Shown piece by piece: positions 49,458 through 59,840 of a stretch of DNA of 64,000 nucleotides. Below the pieces are notes generated by a model. It had not been told where the DNA came from. It did no database searches and saw only the letters and a list, made by a program, of their open reading frames with translations. The stretch lies in contig CM041552.1 in the NCBI GenBank assembly GCA_023238725.1, positions 18,202,487-18,266,486 on the forward strand. Reading direction: 5' to 3'. The DNA is from Scortum barcoo (lineage: Eukaryota; Chordata; Actinopteri; Centrarchiformes; Terapontidae). Positions within the stretch are counted from its first letter, which is position 1. The number at the start of each line of letters is the position of its first letter. The translations under genes were made by a program, and so were the position numbers.

Positions 49458-49872
49458 GGTCCTCTTTAACTAGGAGAGAAGCCTACGGACAAAGTGGTGA
49501 CCCTGCACTCATACAGGGCAATCTTGTGCCTCGTCAAAGATTCGAACGTCCGTAACTCGCCTCCCCACAAACCAACACACACACAGACACACAAACACAA
49601 GCAACAAACAACAGATTAACCCAAAGAAAGGGATTACCAATCAACTGAGAGGCAGGGAGATGGACCCCCAGCTTGTTTTGTCTTTGGGGTTTTCAATAGA
49701 CATCACTCCTGTCCTAGACAATCGAGCTCCAGTTACACTGAATGGGGAGCTCATCACCCTCACAGACACCAGGAGACAAAAGTAGATGGATGCAGCTGAA
49801 GGCATTATGGGGCTGTTTTAATGGATGGGAAACTGCACAGACTTGTACCATGTGAAGGAAGTTAGAGAGGCT

Positions 49873-49946
49873 GGGGGGCGTTTTTGTAGCTCAGCAGGTT
49901 AAGGCATACGATATTTACTCACCAGGACTCAGACCAATTCAATCCA
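49873..49946 (+). mobile_element. tRNA-like SINE or tRNA-pseudogene remnant
   Basis: TGTAGCTCAGCAGGTTAAGG (49884-49903) matches the A box and D-arm of a tRNA. CCAATTCAATCC (49934-49945), about 35-50 bases later, is a degenerate B box (GGTTCRANTCC). No paired acceptor stem is visible, so it is not an intact tRNA gene. A tRNA-derived SINE head is most likely. Confidence 0.5.
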
Positions 49947-49969
49947 ATCAATTCTTGAATGAATTAAAT

Positions 49970-50800
49970 AGAAAATTATACAAAAACTGCGGTATATGAT
50001 GGGCTTTGGTCTAAGAAACGCTTACTGTGACTGGTTGTTGTGACATACTGGATAATAAAATGTAAAAATATATTTTATTTGATAGAGAAGGCACGCTTTT
50101 GATATTTGAGACAGCTACACTGATCATAGAAGCAGGAAAGATACAGTGAGTTTGATTTTGCTGTTTTCTATAACCCTATCGCCAAGCAACAATGTTGATT
50201 GTATTCAGCAAAACCCTGCATTACAGTCAATGCTAACATTTGTTTTTTTAGGTCAAATGCTTCTATTTTCACTTTCTACAATATCTGTCCATCGCAACGA
50301 CCATGTTTATAGTAAATAAACTATGATCAAGTTATAATTAGGGTCTGACCTCCAAATCGATAAATATAGAGCACACGACTTTGTACACTGGCATCACGAG
50401 GTGGAGACTCTTCCAAAGTGAACGTAATCCCTGGGATCCTGATTTGTACTCTATAGAGTTTGAATCTGATCGTACATTGCATATTTACTTCCATCCACAT
50501 CCCCAGCAGTTATATTTCCCTCAGGTACCCAAATATATGTTCCAACAACTAGTCATACACAGCTGATAAGTGTAGCTGTATTCACAATTAAAGAAGGTAT
50601 AATTACAGGATGTGTGTTTCCTCAGCAGCACAGTTCTCATAAGACACAGAACAGAACGTTTTGTCAACACTGTGACACATTTCCCTCCTCACACTATCTG
50701 GTCGCACACAGCTGACTTTAATGGTCTTTATTGTCTTCTTCACAATTCATTAAGTGCCAATGAGACCCAAGTGTATGCTGTGAACGGCTCCTTCATTATT
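49970..50800. other. AT-rich intronic sequence
   Basis: No gene or element recognised. Confidence 0.5.
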
Positions 50801-51239
50801 ACACACAGTGTCTCCGCGGCCGGTTGGTGCTCTTCTCATGAGAGAAAACAGGCCCCACTATGATGTCAGCGAAGCCGTTGTGTTCATGCAGCACAATGCA
50901 TTGACAACCGCCATTCACTTTGCCTTTGCAGACGCAGGACTTTTTCACTTTGAATCTCGAAAAACTATATGTGTGCGTACGTGTGTGTGAAAATGTGAAG
51001 ATGTTTGTCCATTGAGGGGTGCGTGAGTGACAGAGAGGTTCATCCCCAGCGCCTGCCTTTCTAAGCGCTGCTGTGGGCAGGGCCATCTCCGCTGACAGTG
51101 GATGAGATGTGGCAGGGGCTCGGGGATTAAGGGGCTTTTAGCCAGGACTGAGAGTGGCTCTTTCTCCCTGTGACAGAGAGAGGTGACAGGCCGTCAGCAC
51201 ACAGGGGACAGGCGGACAGCCAGCCAGAGACATCTGCAT

Positions 51240-51385
51240 TCATTCAGGACAGCGGCTTATCCGTGCACAAAAAACACGCCCTCTCGAAACGCCCTCCGTC
51301 CACGCTCTCACACTCGGTCTTACATGCACACGCACGCGTGCACACACAAGAGCGCGTGAGGACACACATGCAACACACGGACACA
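51240..51385. other. CpG-containing, CA-rich stretch
   Basis: ACGCACGCGTGC, AGAGCGCGTGAGG and other CpG words are clustered within interrupted CA-rich sequence. Too short and repetitive to call a CpG island. Confidence 0.4.
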
Positions 51386-51864
51386 CAAACCTCTGATTCG
51401 ACCTTTCCTGGAGTTCACACTGTCTGTAAGCGTAAAGGGCAAAATGACAAAAGCGGTGACTACTACTACTAAACCAAAAATCCAACTACAGGTTAGATTT
51501 TTGTGACAAATCCTGTGCTGGCTCCATAAGCACAGGCTCTATAGGCTGAAGTTTCATGATAAAATGTCACTTGGAATATAAAATTTAAGGTTTCTAATCC
51601 AACACTGAGTAATGCAAACACACAATGTAAAGTTATTTCTTTCTTTCTCAGTGGATTATTAGCAATGCAAGATTTTCAGCTGACAACAGTTTAAATGATG
51701 GGTCTTCTCCTCACCAGGCATCTGCCTCGCCTCCTTCCATCCTCCCATCCTCTCATGACAAGGAGGTTGAGGAGACAGGCAGAGCCAGGAAAGGCCCTGC
51801 CCAGCCACCTAATCCTCTACTCCTATTCACCATCACTGCTAATCTCCCTTCACCTCCCCTCCAC

Positions 51865-51912
51865 CACCACCACCAATACTATCGCCTCCACCTCCACCTC
51901 CGCCTCTCACTC
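51865..51912. repeat. CCA/CCT triplet-rich tract
   Basis: CCACCACCACCACC and CTCCACCTCCACCTCCGCC. Confidence 0.8.
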
Positions 51913-52299
51913 GAGAGGTGCACAAAGGCCCTAAGCGCCCCTGTCCCGCCCCACTCACCATCCCAACCCTTCTCGCACCCCTAACCTGCTCCGCCCACTG
52001 CTCCTACAGCAGGAGGCACCCAGCTTTCTAAGCCCAGGACCCATAATCCCCTGGGGCTGCGAGTTTGGGTGAGCCCAAAGGCTCATTGAGTACTGGATAA
52101 CTCTCTCCCGGACTCTAACTCTCTGTCTTATTGTTGCTGCTGCTGAGAAGAGGACAGACACAAATGGAGTTTGAATTTCAATGTGCCTAACGACTCAGAG
52201 AGAGACAGCAGAATATGGACTGGTGGGCATCCAGGCGTTAAGAGTGTTTTCAAGGAGGCCATGGAGAAACATGCAAATACTGTGACCACCTCATCCTTC

Positions 52300-52990
52300 T
52301 TCTGGAACATGAAAGATGGAAGGCAATATTTTGCAGTTCAAGCTTTTTAAATAAATTCTGGGAAAATAAATTGACCTGATAAATAAGTTGATAAATTTAA
52401 GCAAAGACTACATGCTAAACTTATATATATGTACTAGGTTATAAAACGGGTCATCAGCTTTGTTCTGGTGAGTCTTCATCAGGGTCGAAAGGGTCACTTA
52501 ACTTTCCATTTAAATATTCATATCCATTTGGATTCATTTCAATGTCAATTCTATTTCTTTGTAGTCAGTGTTTATTGTTCTTCTATTCTAAACATGAATC
52601 AAATTGAATAGTTTTTTTTCTTATTATTATTATTAATATTAATAAATCCAGCCAAGTTTCAGTTTACATTTGAATTTGTTGAACTGAAAGTAAATCTTCA
52701 GGAAACAAGGTGGTTGATGAAACAATGTCCAGATTTATGTTTTGTGGTGAAAAGATTGTGCAACACCAAAATTTAAAACATCTTAGGATACCGTCCTTTT
52801 ATCTAGTAGGCTTTGGATAAGGCGCTGTTCATTTTCATTCTCATAACTGATATTTGACTTTAGTTATTTATTTGTTGACGCTAATAACATCTGACATAAA
52901 TGATTCTGATTATTGTTTAACAAATCTTTAGCACACAATACAATGTTCAAATTCAAATTCATGAACTCACTCACTAATAAATTTGTCTCA
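52300..52990. other. AT-rich intronic sequence with a (TTA)n run
   Basis: (TTA)n at about 52621-52637. No gene or element recognised. Confidence 0.55.
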
Positions 52991-52996
52991 GCTCAA

Positions 52997-53012
52997 ACAC
53001 ACACACACACAC
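52997..53012. repeat. (CA)8 short repeat
   Basis: Uninterrupted CA dinucleotides. Confidence 0.9.
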
Positions 53013-53129
53013 TCCAGTGACTATATGCCTTGTGGCACAGTCAGCACTCCGGTTCTGCATACGACGGTGTAGGTGAGCGTCTCAGCCTGACAGACCCTTC
53101 GCTGCTGCCTCTCTACCTCTTATTTACCG

Positions 53130-54100
53130 AAGCTATCTTTCCCATAAGTCACCATTCCTGTATTCATAAAGCATCATGGACGCCATAACTCACTCTTCCC
53201 CTTTATGAATAAAGCCCCCAAATTTATGGTGATGGCGCTGAGGAGCGGTGGCCTCCCTGGTGACAAACTTCCCCCAGTCTGTCACCACCGGCCTGGGCCA
53301 CTCAGGGCCCTCCATCAAATGCTCCAGATGGGAGCGCCACTTTAGCGTTCCCCGGTCGGTGACATCACCACGCCGCGCTGCACGGAATTGATGATGAAAG
53401 CAAACATATCTATCTTAGCTCACATTTACCAAATCAATTTTATTTTTACAGACCCTCCGTAGGCTTATTGGCATATTGACGATTTGCAGGCGGGAAAGGG
53501 GGGGGGGCAGGTGAGCAATGGGCAGGGGATGGTAAAGCGGAGGGGGTCAGGAGGGCTTAATGGCGTTTACCATATTTAATGCAGAGGGATGTCATCACTG
53601 AATATCCATTCTGAATAATGTGGCATTTCATCATAAATTCTTTACAACTTATTTACTTAATGGAAAGAGTTATGGCTCGCTGTCAGGACGGTAATTAAAC
53701 ATTGTGATACAGTGCTGCCTCGCCAGGATCCCATCTTTCTGCTCAACCCCCTCCCACCAACCGCCTGCCCCCAGACACACACACACACACACACACTCAC
53801 ATCCCACTTCCTGCACTTTTTAAATACATATTATTATTCAAGCTCCCCATAAATTACCGCTGGATTAAAATTCATGAAACCTCTTTTTCCTTTATTTCCT
53901 TCCCTGGGAAAAAGAATAACCCAGAGAGCTTGTTCAAGCAGCTGTAAATCTCTTCGAGAGGGACAGAGACTTTTTATTAAGATTTTGTGTTATGAAAAGG
54001 GGCAAAAATGAAGAGTTTTTCCTCACTTCAATTAAGGAGACGTTTATATATTGCATCTTACCCGGCAGTTGATAATGAGGGAGAAGTTGTTTCCTGGAGA
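53130..54100. promoter_or_regulatory. Cluster of candidate conserved non-coding elements close to the PR exon
   Basis: Almost 1 kb, about 1.1-2.1 kb downstream of the exon. It is mostly unique and contains an 11-base inverted repeat of TATTCATAAAG (53161-53171 with 53201-53211), TTTATGG, ACCATATTTAATGC, CGGTAATTAAAC, TAAATTACCGC, GGATTAAAATTC and CAATTAAGG. Interrupted by a G-run (about 53497-53507) and a (CA)n at 53774-53796. The inverted pair and the TTTATGR words resemble posterior Hox/CDX sites. Confidence 0.45.
53774..53796. repeat. (CA)11 microsatellite
   Basis: Uninterrupted CA dinucleotides. Confidence 0.95.
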
Positions 54101-54117
54101 AATGCAGTCCAAAGGGA

Positions 54118-54128
54118 AAAAAAAAAAG
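54118..54128. repeat. Short poly-A run
   Basis: About 11 A followed by GAAA. Confidence 0.8.
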
Positions 54129-55224
54129 AAATTTATTTTGGTTTGCTCTGAGCCAAAACCACTGAGTCAGAGCTGATGGGCCAGAGTAATGCTCTATGAT
54201 GCAAACCCAACGAGCACCAGTCCAAATCCAAAACTATTTATATGAGCCGACTGTTGATACTTTACCAACACGTTCTCAGTCAGCTTTAAAGCGCAGGCTT
54301 AAAATGGACTCAGGGGTCGGGGAGACTCTAGTGAGAGAGGGGATGCTTTATTGAATCATCTTCTTCATTTAAACCTGTGACTTCTCACTTTAGGAACTGC
54401 ACGGTCAGCGATTCTTAATGAGCTTGGTTCTGTCCAACAAAGGGACAAAGCCTTGAATATGAGGGACTAAATCCTCACGCCCAAATTACAGAGGATCTAT
54501 TTTGGGAGACTTAGTGAGGCTGATACTTTGCCAGCCTCTTACTCCTGCTCCATAAAACCAAACTGGCCTGACACTGACGGAGACCACATCTAACCTTTGA
54601 CCTTGTCCTGTGACCCCACCTTCGATCTTTTGTGCCGGCTGACCAATATGTGATTTGCCAATGGCCGCACTGGGTCCCTAACCGGGATGAAAAAGGGATT
54701 TATGGCTTTTCATTTTAATTGAGTTAAGAGCACAACCCTCGACTCCCTTTCTTTCAGTGGCACTGAGCTAACATTACATCACTGGGCAACAAACGGCAAC
54801 AACAGCCTTGTGGTCACTGGGCTAAATGTGAACATGACGACAGGAGCGGAAATAAAGAGGAGGGCTGATGTGAATGCTACAGTGTATATTGGCCAAGGAA
54901 ACCCCTCCGCCTCCCCGCTTTTCAGAAAGTACGCTACCACTGTTGCAGAAAAATCTCACATCTGCAATTTTCATGTGTATACTTGAATTAAAGCTTAAGC
55001 TGCTCAGTTACATGTAGAGCAAATTTCTTTACACGAGCTGCCATGTAATTTATCCCAAAACCATTGAAAACTATAATGGCCACAGAAGGAAATGCCTGTT
55101 TTCTGAATTCCTGATTCCAGTTGCAGTGAAACCTTATGAAACATAAAAATCTGTCTTATGTTTATGAAGGCAACTTTTTGAAACTGGCTATGAATATGCA
55201 TATGAACTCTTCTTCATTTATTAA

Positions 55225-55235
55225 GTTCTTACCTC
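55225..55235 (-). other. prdm16: 5' splice site (donor) of the PR exon
   Basis: The minus strand reads GAG|GTAAGAAC, a near-perfect vertebrate donor, with the GT at 55232-55231. The preceding codons are Gly-Trp-Glu, the same exon edge known for MECOM/PRDM16. If the donor is not used, the frame continues for only Val-Arg-Thr and then stops at 55223-55221. Confidence 0.9.
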
Positions 55236-55579
55236 CCAGCCTTGAGTGGGGTCTCGAAGACAAGGCCTGTGCTCGCCTTCGTATGGTCCAAAGCGCTCCC
55301 CGACGTTTACCCTCCTGCGGCTCCAGATGCCCAGGCCTCCGCTTGAAACTGCTGACTCGCGCAGCTCAAAGTCCAGAGGGATGGTCAAATCTTCTTGGGG
55401 TAAAAAGATGCTCGGGTGTTGGAACGACAACGAGTCCCGAGGTGACGCCTCATCCTCGGAGAGCGGAGGGGACGCCGGGTCCTCTGCCAGGGCCGAAGAG
55501 GGTGCCGGGTCACCGTCAGAGCCGCACACGTCATCTAAGATGTCGGACGGGTAAAGGGTGAACTCATCATCCCCGTCGC
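55233..55579 (-). CDS. prdm16: prdm16 exon 2: N-terminal acidic linker and first half of the PR domain (internal exon)
   Basis: Seen: an open minus-strand exon between a consensus acceptor and donor. Two bases complete a split codon, then 115 full codons follow and the exon ends in phase 0. The first part is acidic and Ser/Pro-rich (DGDDEF, LYPSD, ILDD, LSEDEASPRDSL). The second part starts the PR domain: IPLDFELRES, GLGIWSRRR, GERFGPYEGE, and DPTQGWE at the donor. Family knowledge: PR/SET-type domains of PRDM3 (MECOM) and PRDM16 contain this FELRES...GLG.W...GE+.GP...GWE string at the same exon edge; these are nuclear zinc-finger regulators of the histone methyltransferase-related PRDM family. 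Inference: if the previous exon contributes A, the first codon is Ser and the exon starts SDGD, as I recall for PRDM16. MECOM instead starts its equivalent exon with an NNEC-like string. Length (about 116 residues) also fits. Codons are CpG-rich compared with the flanking introns. Open reading without a stop supports a functional exon. Family very sure; prdm16 rather than mecom about 80 percent. Confidence 0.93.
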
Positions 55580-55625
55580 CTGAGAGAGAATCAGAGAGAG
55601 TCTCTATGTGAGGGCCACGTTAAGT
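55580..55625 (-). other. prdm16: 3' splice site region of the PR exon (branch point, polypyrimidine tract, AG)
   Basis: On the minus strand the exon is preceded by a CT-rich run ending in CTCTCTCAG. The AG dinucleotide is at 55581-55580. A CTTAAC string with its branch adenosine at about 55620 lies 41 nucleotides upstream of the exon, a normal branch-point distance. This fixes the exon start at 55579 and makes the first codon a split codon (one base from the previous exon, two bases here). Confidence 0.85.
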
Positions 55626-55637
55626 GACGTCTTTGTG

Positions 55638-55665
55638 AATCTGTGATACTGGAGTATCACAGATT
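55638..55665. repeat. Perfect 13-bp inverted repeat with a 2-base spacer, just upstream of the PR-exon branch point
   Basis: The left arm is 55638-55650 and the right arm is 55653-55665, separated by GG. The arms are exact reverse complements. In the pre-mRNA (minus strand) it would form a hairpin of about 12 pairs with a four-base loop. It sits 18 bases upstream of the putative branch-point adenosine and about 59 bases from the exon. It is not part of a simple repeat. Confidence 0.85.
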
Positions 55666-55669
55666 AACG

Positions 55670-58255
55670 CTGGCAACAGCTTGAATAAATTATTACGACT
55701 ATCAAGGTCAAATGAGTAAAACATACAAAGTGTACATGGATTAACTTGATCAGTCCAAATAAACGGTAGAAAAGAGACGGTCCGACAGGTTTGAAACAAC
55801 ACGGTGTCATGTGACCAAGCCCTCATTGTGTTTTCATTGAGCTCAGTAATAAAGAGCAGGAGAGCATGAAGGGAGCTCACTTGTTTCTAATGCCAGTGTT
55901 TTTCTTCTTCTCTCTAATTTCTAATCATTGGCTATGATTCCGCTGGCACACTGCACTCACATTTTAATTCCTATCAACATTTAACAACAATAACTCAATA
56001 CGTCAAAAGCAGAAGCAAAAAAAAACCTTACGACAGCAACATGGTATGTTTGCCATTTTGTTTGAGCTGATGCCAAGGTGGGTAAGCAGGGTTCTGCTCA
56101 GCATTGTACTGCTCTGACTGTTTTATATTTCCTTTTCCTGAACTCTTTCTACACCGTACAGTGAAAACAGAGAGAAGCTGACTGGGGTTAATTATGAATA
56201 GAGTGAAACAGGACATAAAAGTACAACCCTTGAACCCACACTGGGCTTCTTCAGAATGGCACACGTGGCTGCTGGAGCTTAATGGTGGAAGGGGAATTGA
56301 ATCATTCACAGCGTTGACATAGCACGCAGGTGGAGCAAAGCAAAAGGTGCTCCGAAGAATTAAGAGCTGAAAATGTTTGTTGAAATAATGCAAAGCAACA
56401 CAGAAGTCAGATAAACAGAAACATTCACATGCAGTCGGACAGGCTCACGTAAAGACAATCAAACAGGTTAATAAACGAGCAAAACAGACGGATGAGTGTT
56501 CGGACAATCGAGAATGAAGAAGACATCTAAGACACCATACTGCCACCAAGATGTCACATGAGGAGACAGAATGATACTCAAAGCCGGAAATGATTCATAG
56601 GAAGCTGTCGCTCCCCCAGCGTGCATCTGAGACTGCCTGTGCCTAACGTAGGCTGACAGGGCACGGGGAGAGGGGGCTCCGCTAATGAGGCTCCACAACC
56701 CATCCCTGGGCTGAGGAACATTCCTGAAGGGCTGCCTCTGTGACACTGTACCGCTGCGCTGTCAGCCGTGGAACCTTTGATCCACACAGATACACACACA
56801 CACTCCTTGCTCACCGGCCATGAACTAACCGCACTTCTGATTGACTGAGCGGGTCACCGTGATTGGCCACAGGTGGTCATAAACTAACCCGAGAGATTAA
56901 CTCAAGACCTGGGCAAAATCGTTGAACTTTTTCATGTGACCTCACCTTCAGGCTGCTGCAAACTTTCGACACATTAGTCAGAGCGCAAGCTAGGCCAAGT
57001 GCATTGCATATAAATGTCCTTAAATTGTGTGCAACTTCCACTTCGGCGAGGTCAAAGCACAATGTCTGGTGAAAAGGAATGTAAAACCGTCAACAACTGC
57101 ATAAGAAGTACATGAGCTGTTTTCCCCTGTCAGCTGAGAATGAATCAAAATGTGTGTGTTCTGTGTGGGGCGGGTCATTTATTCTCCTGAATCAACTGTC
57201 TTTTACTGATACCTGGCTGTGTTTTCTGTGTTATGCAGTACGGGTGTGTATTTGTCGAAGCGGATCCACAACTTAAGTATTTCTCATTGTGATGCCCTGA
57301 AGCAATAACTGATCACGGTGTCTGTGCACCTATTGTGTTTGACACACACTGTGTGGGCCCGGCGTGTTTGAGGGGAAAGTCTTTTAAAGACGCTGCTGAG
57401 CCGGGCCAGGCATGAAACCCAATGTGGCTCCGGGAGTCAACGTAATGATTTTCAGCACGGAGATTGTGTAACGTAGTTATAGACCTGGATGTGAGGCTTG
57501 CCATATGGTGGAGGGACAAGAGCTTTTAAAGGTAACTGTATCCCTCCATTGCCGTTTCTCCTCTGACATTTCCCCCCTCACACTGGTCTCCAAGTTTATA
57601 TTTGATTTAGACCAGAAATTCCCCCCGTCCTGTGTACTTAACGAGAGCATTTCAGCTCATAAACATATATGTTTCTGTAAGGTAAACGTTAGCCGAAAGC
57701 AAATATGCTACGTTCAGACCTCTGAAAATTGTGGTTTCATGTGCAGATGATTGATAAGTCAGAGACCATAGCTCTGCTTAGACATGTGGGGTGGCAGGAA
57801 CACTAAACACAGATGATCCGATTGGTATGTGTGTGTGTATGGGTGTGCATATCTGTGTGTCTCTGCCTACTTAAAGCAAACAGTCCTGTTTGTTTGTTCA
57901 GTAATGGACATTACTTCATCATTGCAAGCTGACGCCCTTCATCAAAGAGGGAGTGCTAAAAGAACTCTGGGTAGAGGAGGGGAACTCCAGCTGGGAGTAG
58001 CATCGTGACTTCAACTGCGTTATTAACAGAGATGGAACATCATGATAGCACAAGAAAGCAAGTGTAAAGAAAAAAAGAGAAGAAAAAAACACAAGTCAAT
58101 CTTTGATGTTGATGTATCTGAAAGACAACACAAAAGATTTAGAGGAAAATAACGAGGAAAACAATATTATCTCCCCATCAAAATCACTCAGGAACAGAAG
58201 AAAATACATCACGACACTTTGCATAAATACAGATATGCACACACACGCGCATATC
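55670..58255. other. Intron 1 unique sequence
   Basis: Minus-strand open frames at 55620-55880 and 56028-56393 have no recognisable domain or splice structure. No mobile element seen. Confidence 0.5.
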
Positions 58256-58260
58256 CCATG

Positions 58261-58500
58261 TATTTAAATGTTCGCACTTGACGGCGAATTCATTAATTTT
58301 TATTAAGAGGGAAAACATTTGTTCCCGGGCCTGCTATCTGCATGGGTGGAATGATTTTCACCTCTGCCACAAGGTGTTGGGCGGACTCATACATCACACG
58401 ATTACCCCGAGCAGCGAGCAGGGCCGCCATCATCAGGGAGTGAATTAAAGATGATAGAAAGAGCTATTAATCACTGTGACAAAGCCCCTAATGGAGGTGT
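58261..58500. promoter_or_regulatory. Candidate conserved non-coding element (intron 1)
   Basis: CGAATTCATTAATTTTTATTAAGAGG, ATTTTCACCTCTGCC, CATACATCACACGATTACC, GAATTAAAGATGATAG and GCTATTAATCACTG in unique sequence; TTTTCACCTC resembles a T-box half-site. Texture of an ancient enhancer. Confidence 0.42.
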
Positions 58501-58579
58501 GACCCAGCCACTGCCGACGGGACGGCAAGGGGACGCACCCACGGGACAAATGGATACATATGTTTACAGAGAGAAATAA

Positions 58580-59670
58580 CCTACCTGTGGACAGTTAGCC
58601 CCCCCTCCCCTCATGTTTTTTCTGCGCTGCTGTCTTTCTTGTTCTCACTTCGTCGCTGTCTTTCACTACATTTTCCCATTTTACCCTCTGTTGTCCCTGC
58701 TAGAATGTAAATTTCTACATAATTTAATCAGGTAAACTCTACTACTCCATCCTGCTTGTTTCAAGCAATGTTAATATCTAGGTGTGATAATCTTTACATA
58801 TCCTTTGTATCATATAATCAAGGCACGTAAGTGAAAAAGAAATACTGCTATATTTTAAATAATGCATGTATGTATGCTACTTTTTAAAAAATCTTATAAC
58901 TAATCTAGCTGACAACAGCTGATTGTTTTATGTCTCACCTCCTCCACTGTATCTTTGCTCATAGTATACAATGCTAGACAGACTATAACAATGTAAGGTG
59001 TAAGGTGAGAACATTATTCACGCATTTAGCTTGCACCCAATTCACAGACCACTTCATCTAGCCAGATAGAGAGGTCTAACGTTTGACTGATGGGGTCTTA
59101 GATCGTGAGATATGGAAATGAACTCCTCACCTCACGGGGACTGGCCCTCGTGCTTATCTGCAGACATCATTTGTTGCCTGCGATAACAGACAAATGGGAC
59201 GGGGGTCTTACCCTTGTACTACAGGTCAAACATAATCACACATGATCCCCTCCATTAGTCATCACATCCAAATTCTGAAACTGCACTCTTAATCATTTTT
59301 TTCTGCTTGCTGTTTACACATCGACACCTGCAAGATCACAGATGTGTTCGTGCTGTTGTTCCAGCAGTAAAACACAGAACCAGAACCACAGAAGAAGTTT
59401 ACCATGTTTATTGCAATAAACTTAAGAATTGTTGGAAAATGGAAGGGGTTGAGGGGGCTGTGACGTGATTGCTGTTGTTGTATATTGACTCATTTACCTG
59501 AAAAATGAGGATACCCTGAGGGACATACAGGCGTAGACATCTGGGAGAGACAACTCACTGTGACTGAATTCAAAAGAAAATAAAAATAATTATTATCTTT
59601 CATTTGGTTAATTTTAATGCTGTCACAGCTACTGCCAAACAGAAAAATGGTTGGTGTTGATTTGCTAAGC
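58580..59670. other. Intron 1 AT-rich unique sequence
   Basis: Nothing recognised. Confidence 0.45.
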
Positions 59671-59840
59671 ACTGTTAATTACAGTGCATCAGTTTGTGCC
59701 TAGGTTCCCTCAGCAGGGTGTATAGGAGTGTGTTTGGAGCCTCATGCCCTCAGGAGAGGCAATAAGCTTCCTAATTAACTCCGTCTTTGTGCTTAATGGA
59801 GGCCTTAGAGCCGCTTTTGGGGAGTCTTTTGGTCTGTGGG
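59670..59840. promoter_or_regulatory. Weak candidate conserved non-coding element
   Basis: GTTAATTACAGTGCATC, AAGCTTCCTAATTAACTCC and TGCTTAATGGAGGCC in unique sequence. Confidence 0.3.

Larger units (their letters stand above)
1..55232 (-). other. prdm16: prdm16 intron 2, 5' part (longer than 55 kb)
   Basis: The sequence downstream of the PR-exon donor on the minus strand shows no second PR-domain exon (no KFC...SWLKYIR-like frame was noticed) and no C2H2 zinc-finger frame. The second half of the PR domain must therefore be encoded beyond position 1. As I recall, human PRDM16 introns 1 and 2 are each over 100 kb, so a very long intron here is expected. Contents are microsatellites, low-complexity tracts, retroelement remnants and candidate regulatory blocks. 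Confidence 0.7.

Noticed and set aside
49873..49946. Intact tRNA gene
   Set aside because: No paired acceptor stem or anticodon loop could be seen, and the B box is degenerate; kept only as a SINE-like remnant.
55136..55561. 141- and 102-residue plus-strand open frames over the PR exon
   Set aside because: They are the antisense shadow of the true minus-strand exon, whose splice sites and PR-domain motifs decide the strand.
55620..55880. 86-residue minus-strand open frame next to the PR exon
   Set aside because: It lies upstream of the acceptor, contains the intronic hairpin, and matches no PRDM sequence; no donor links it to the exon.
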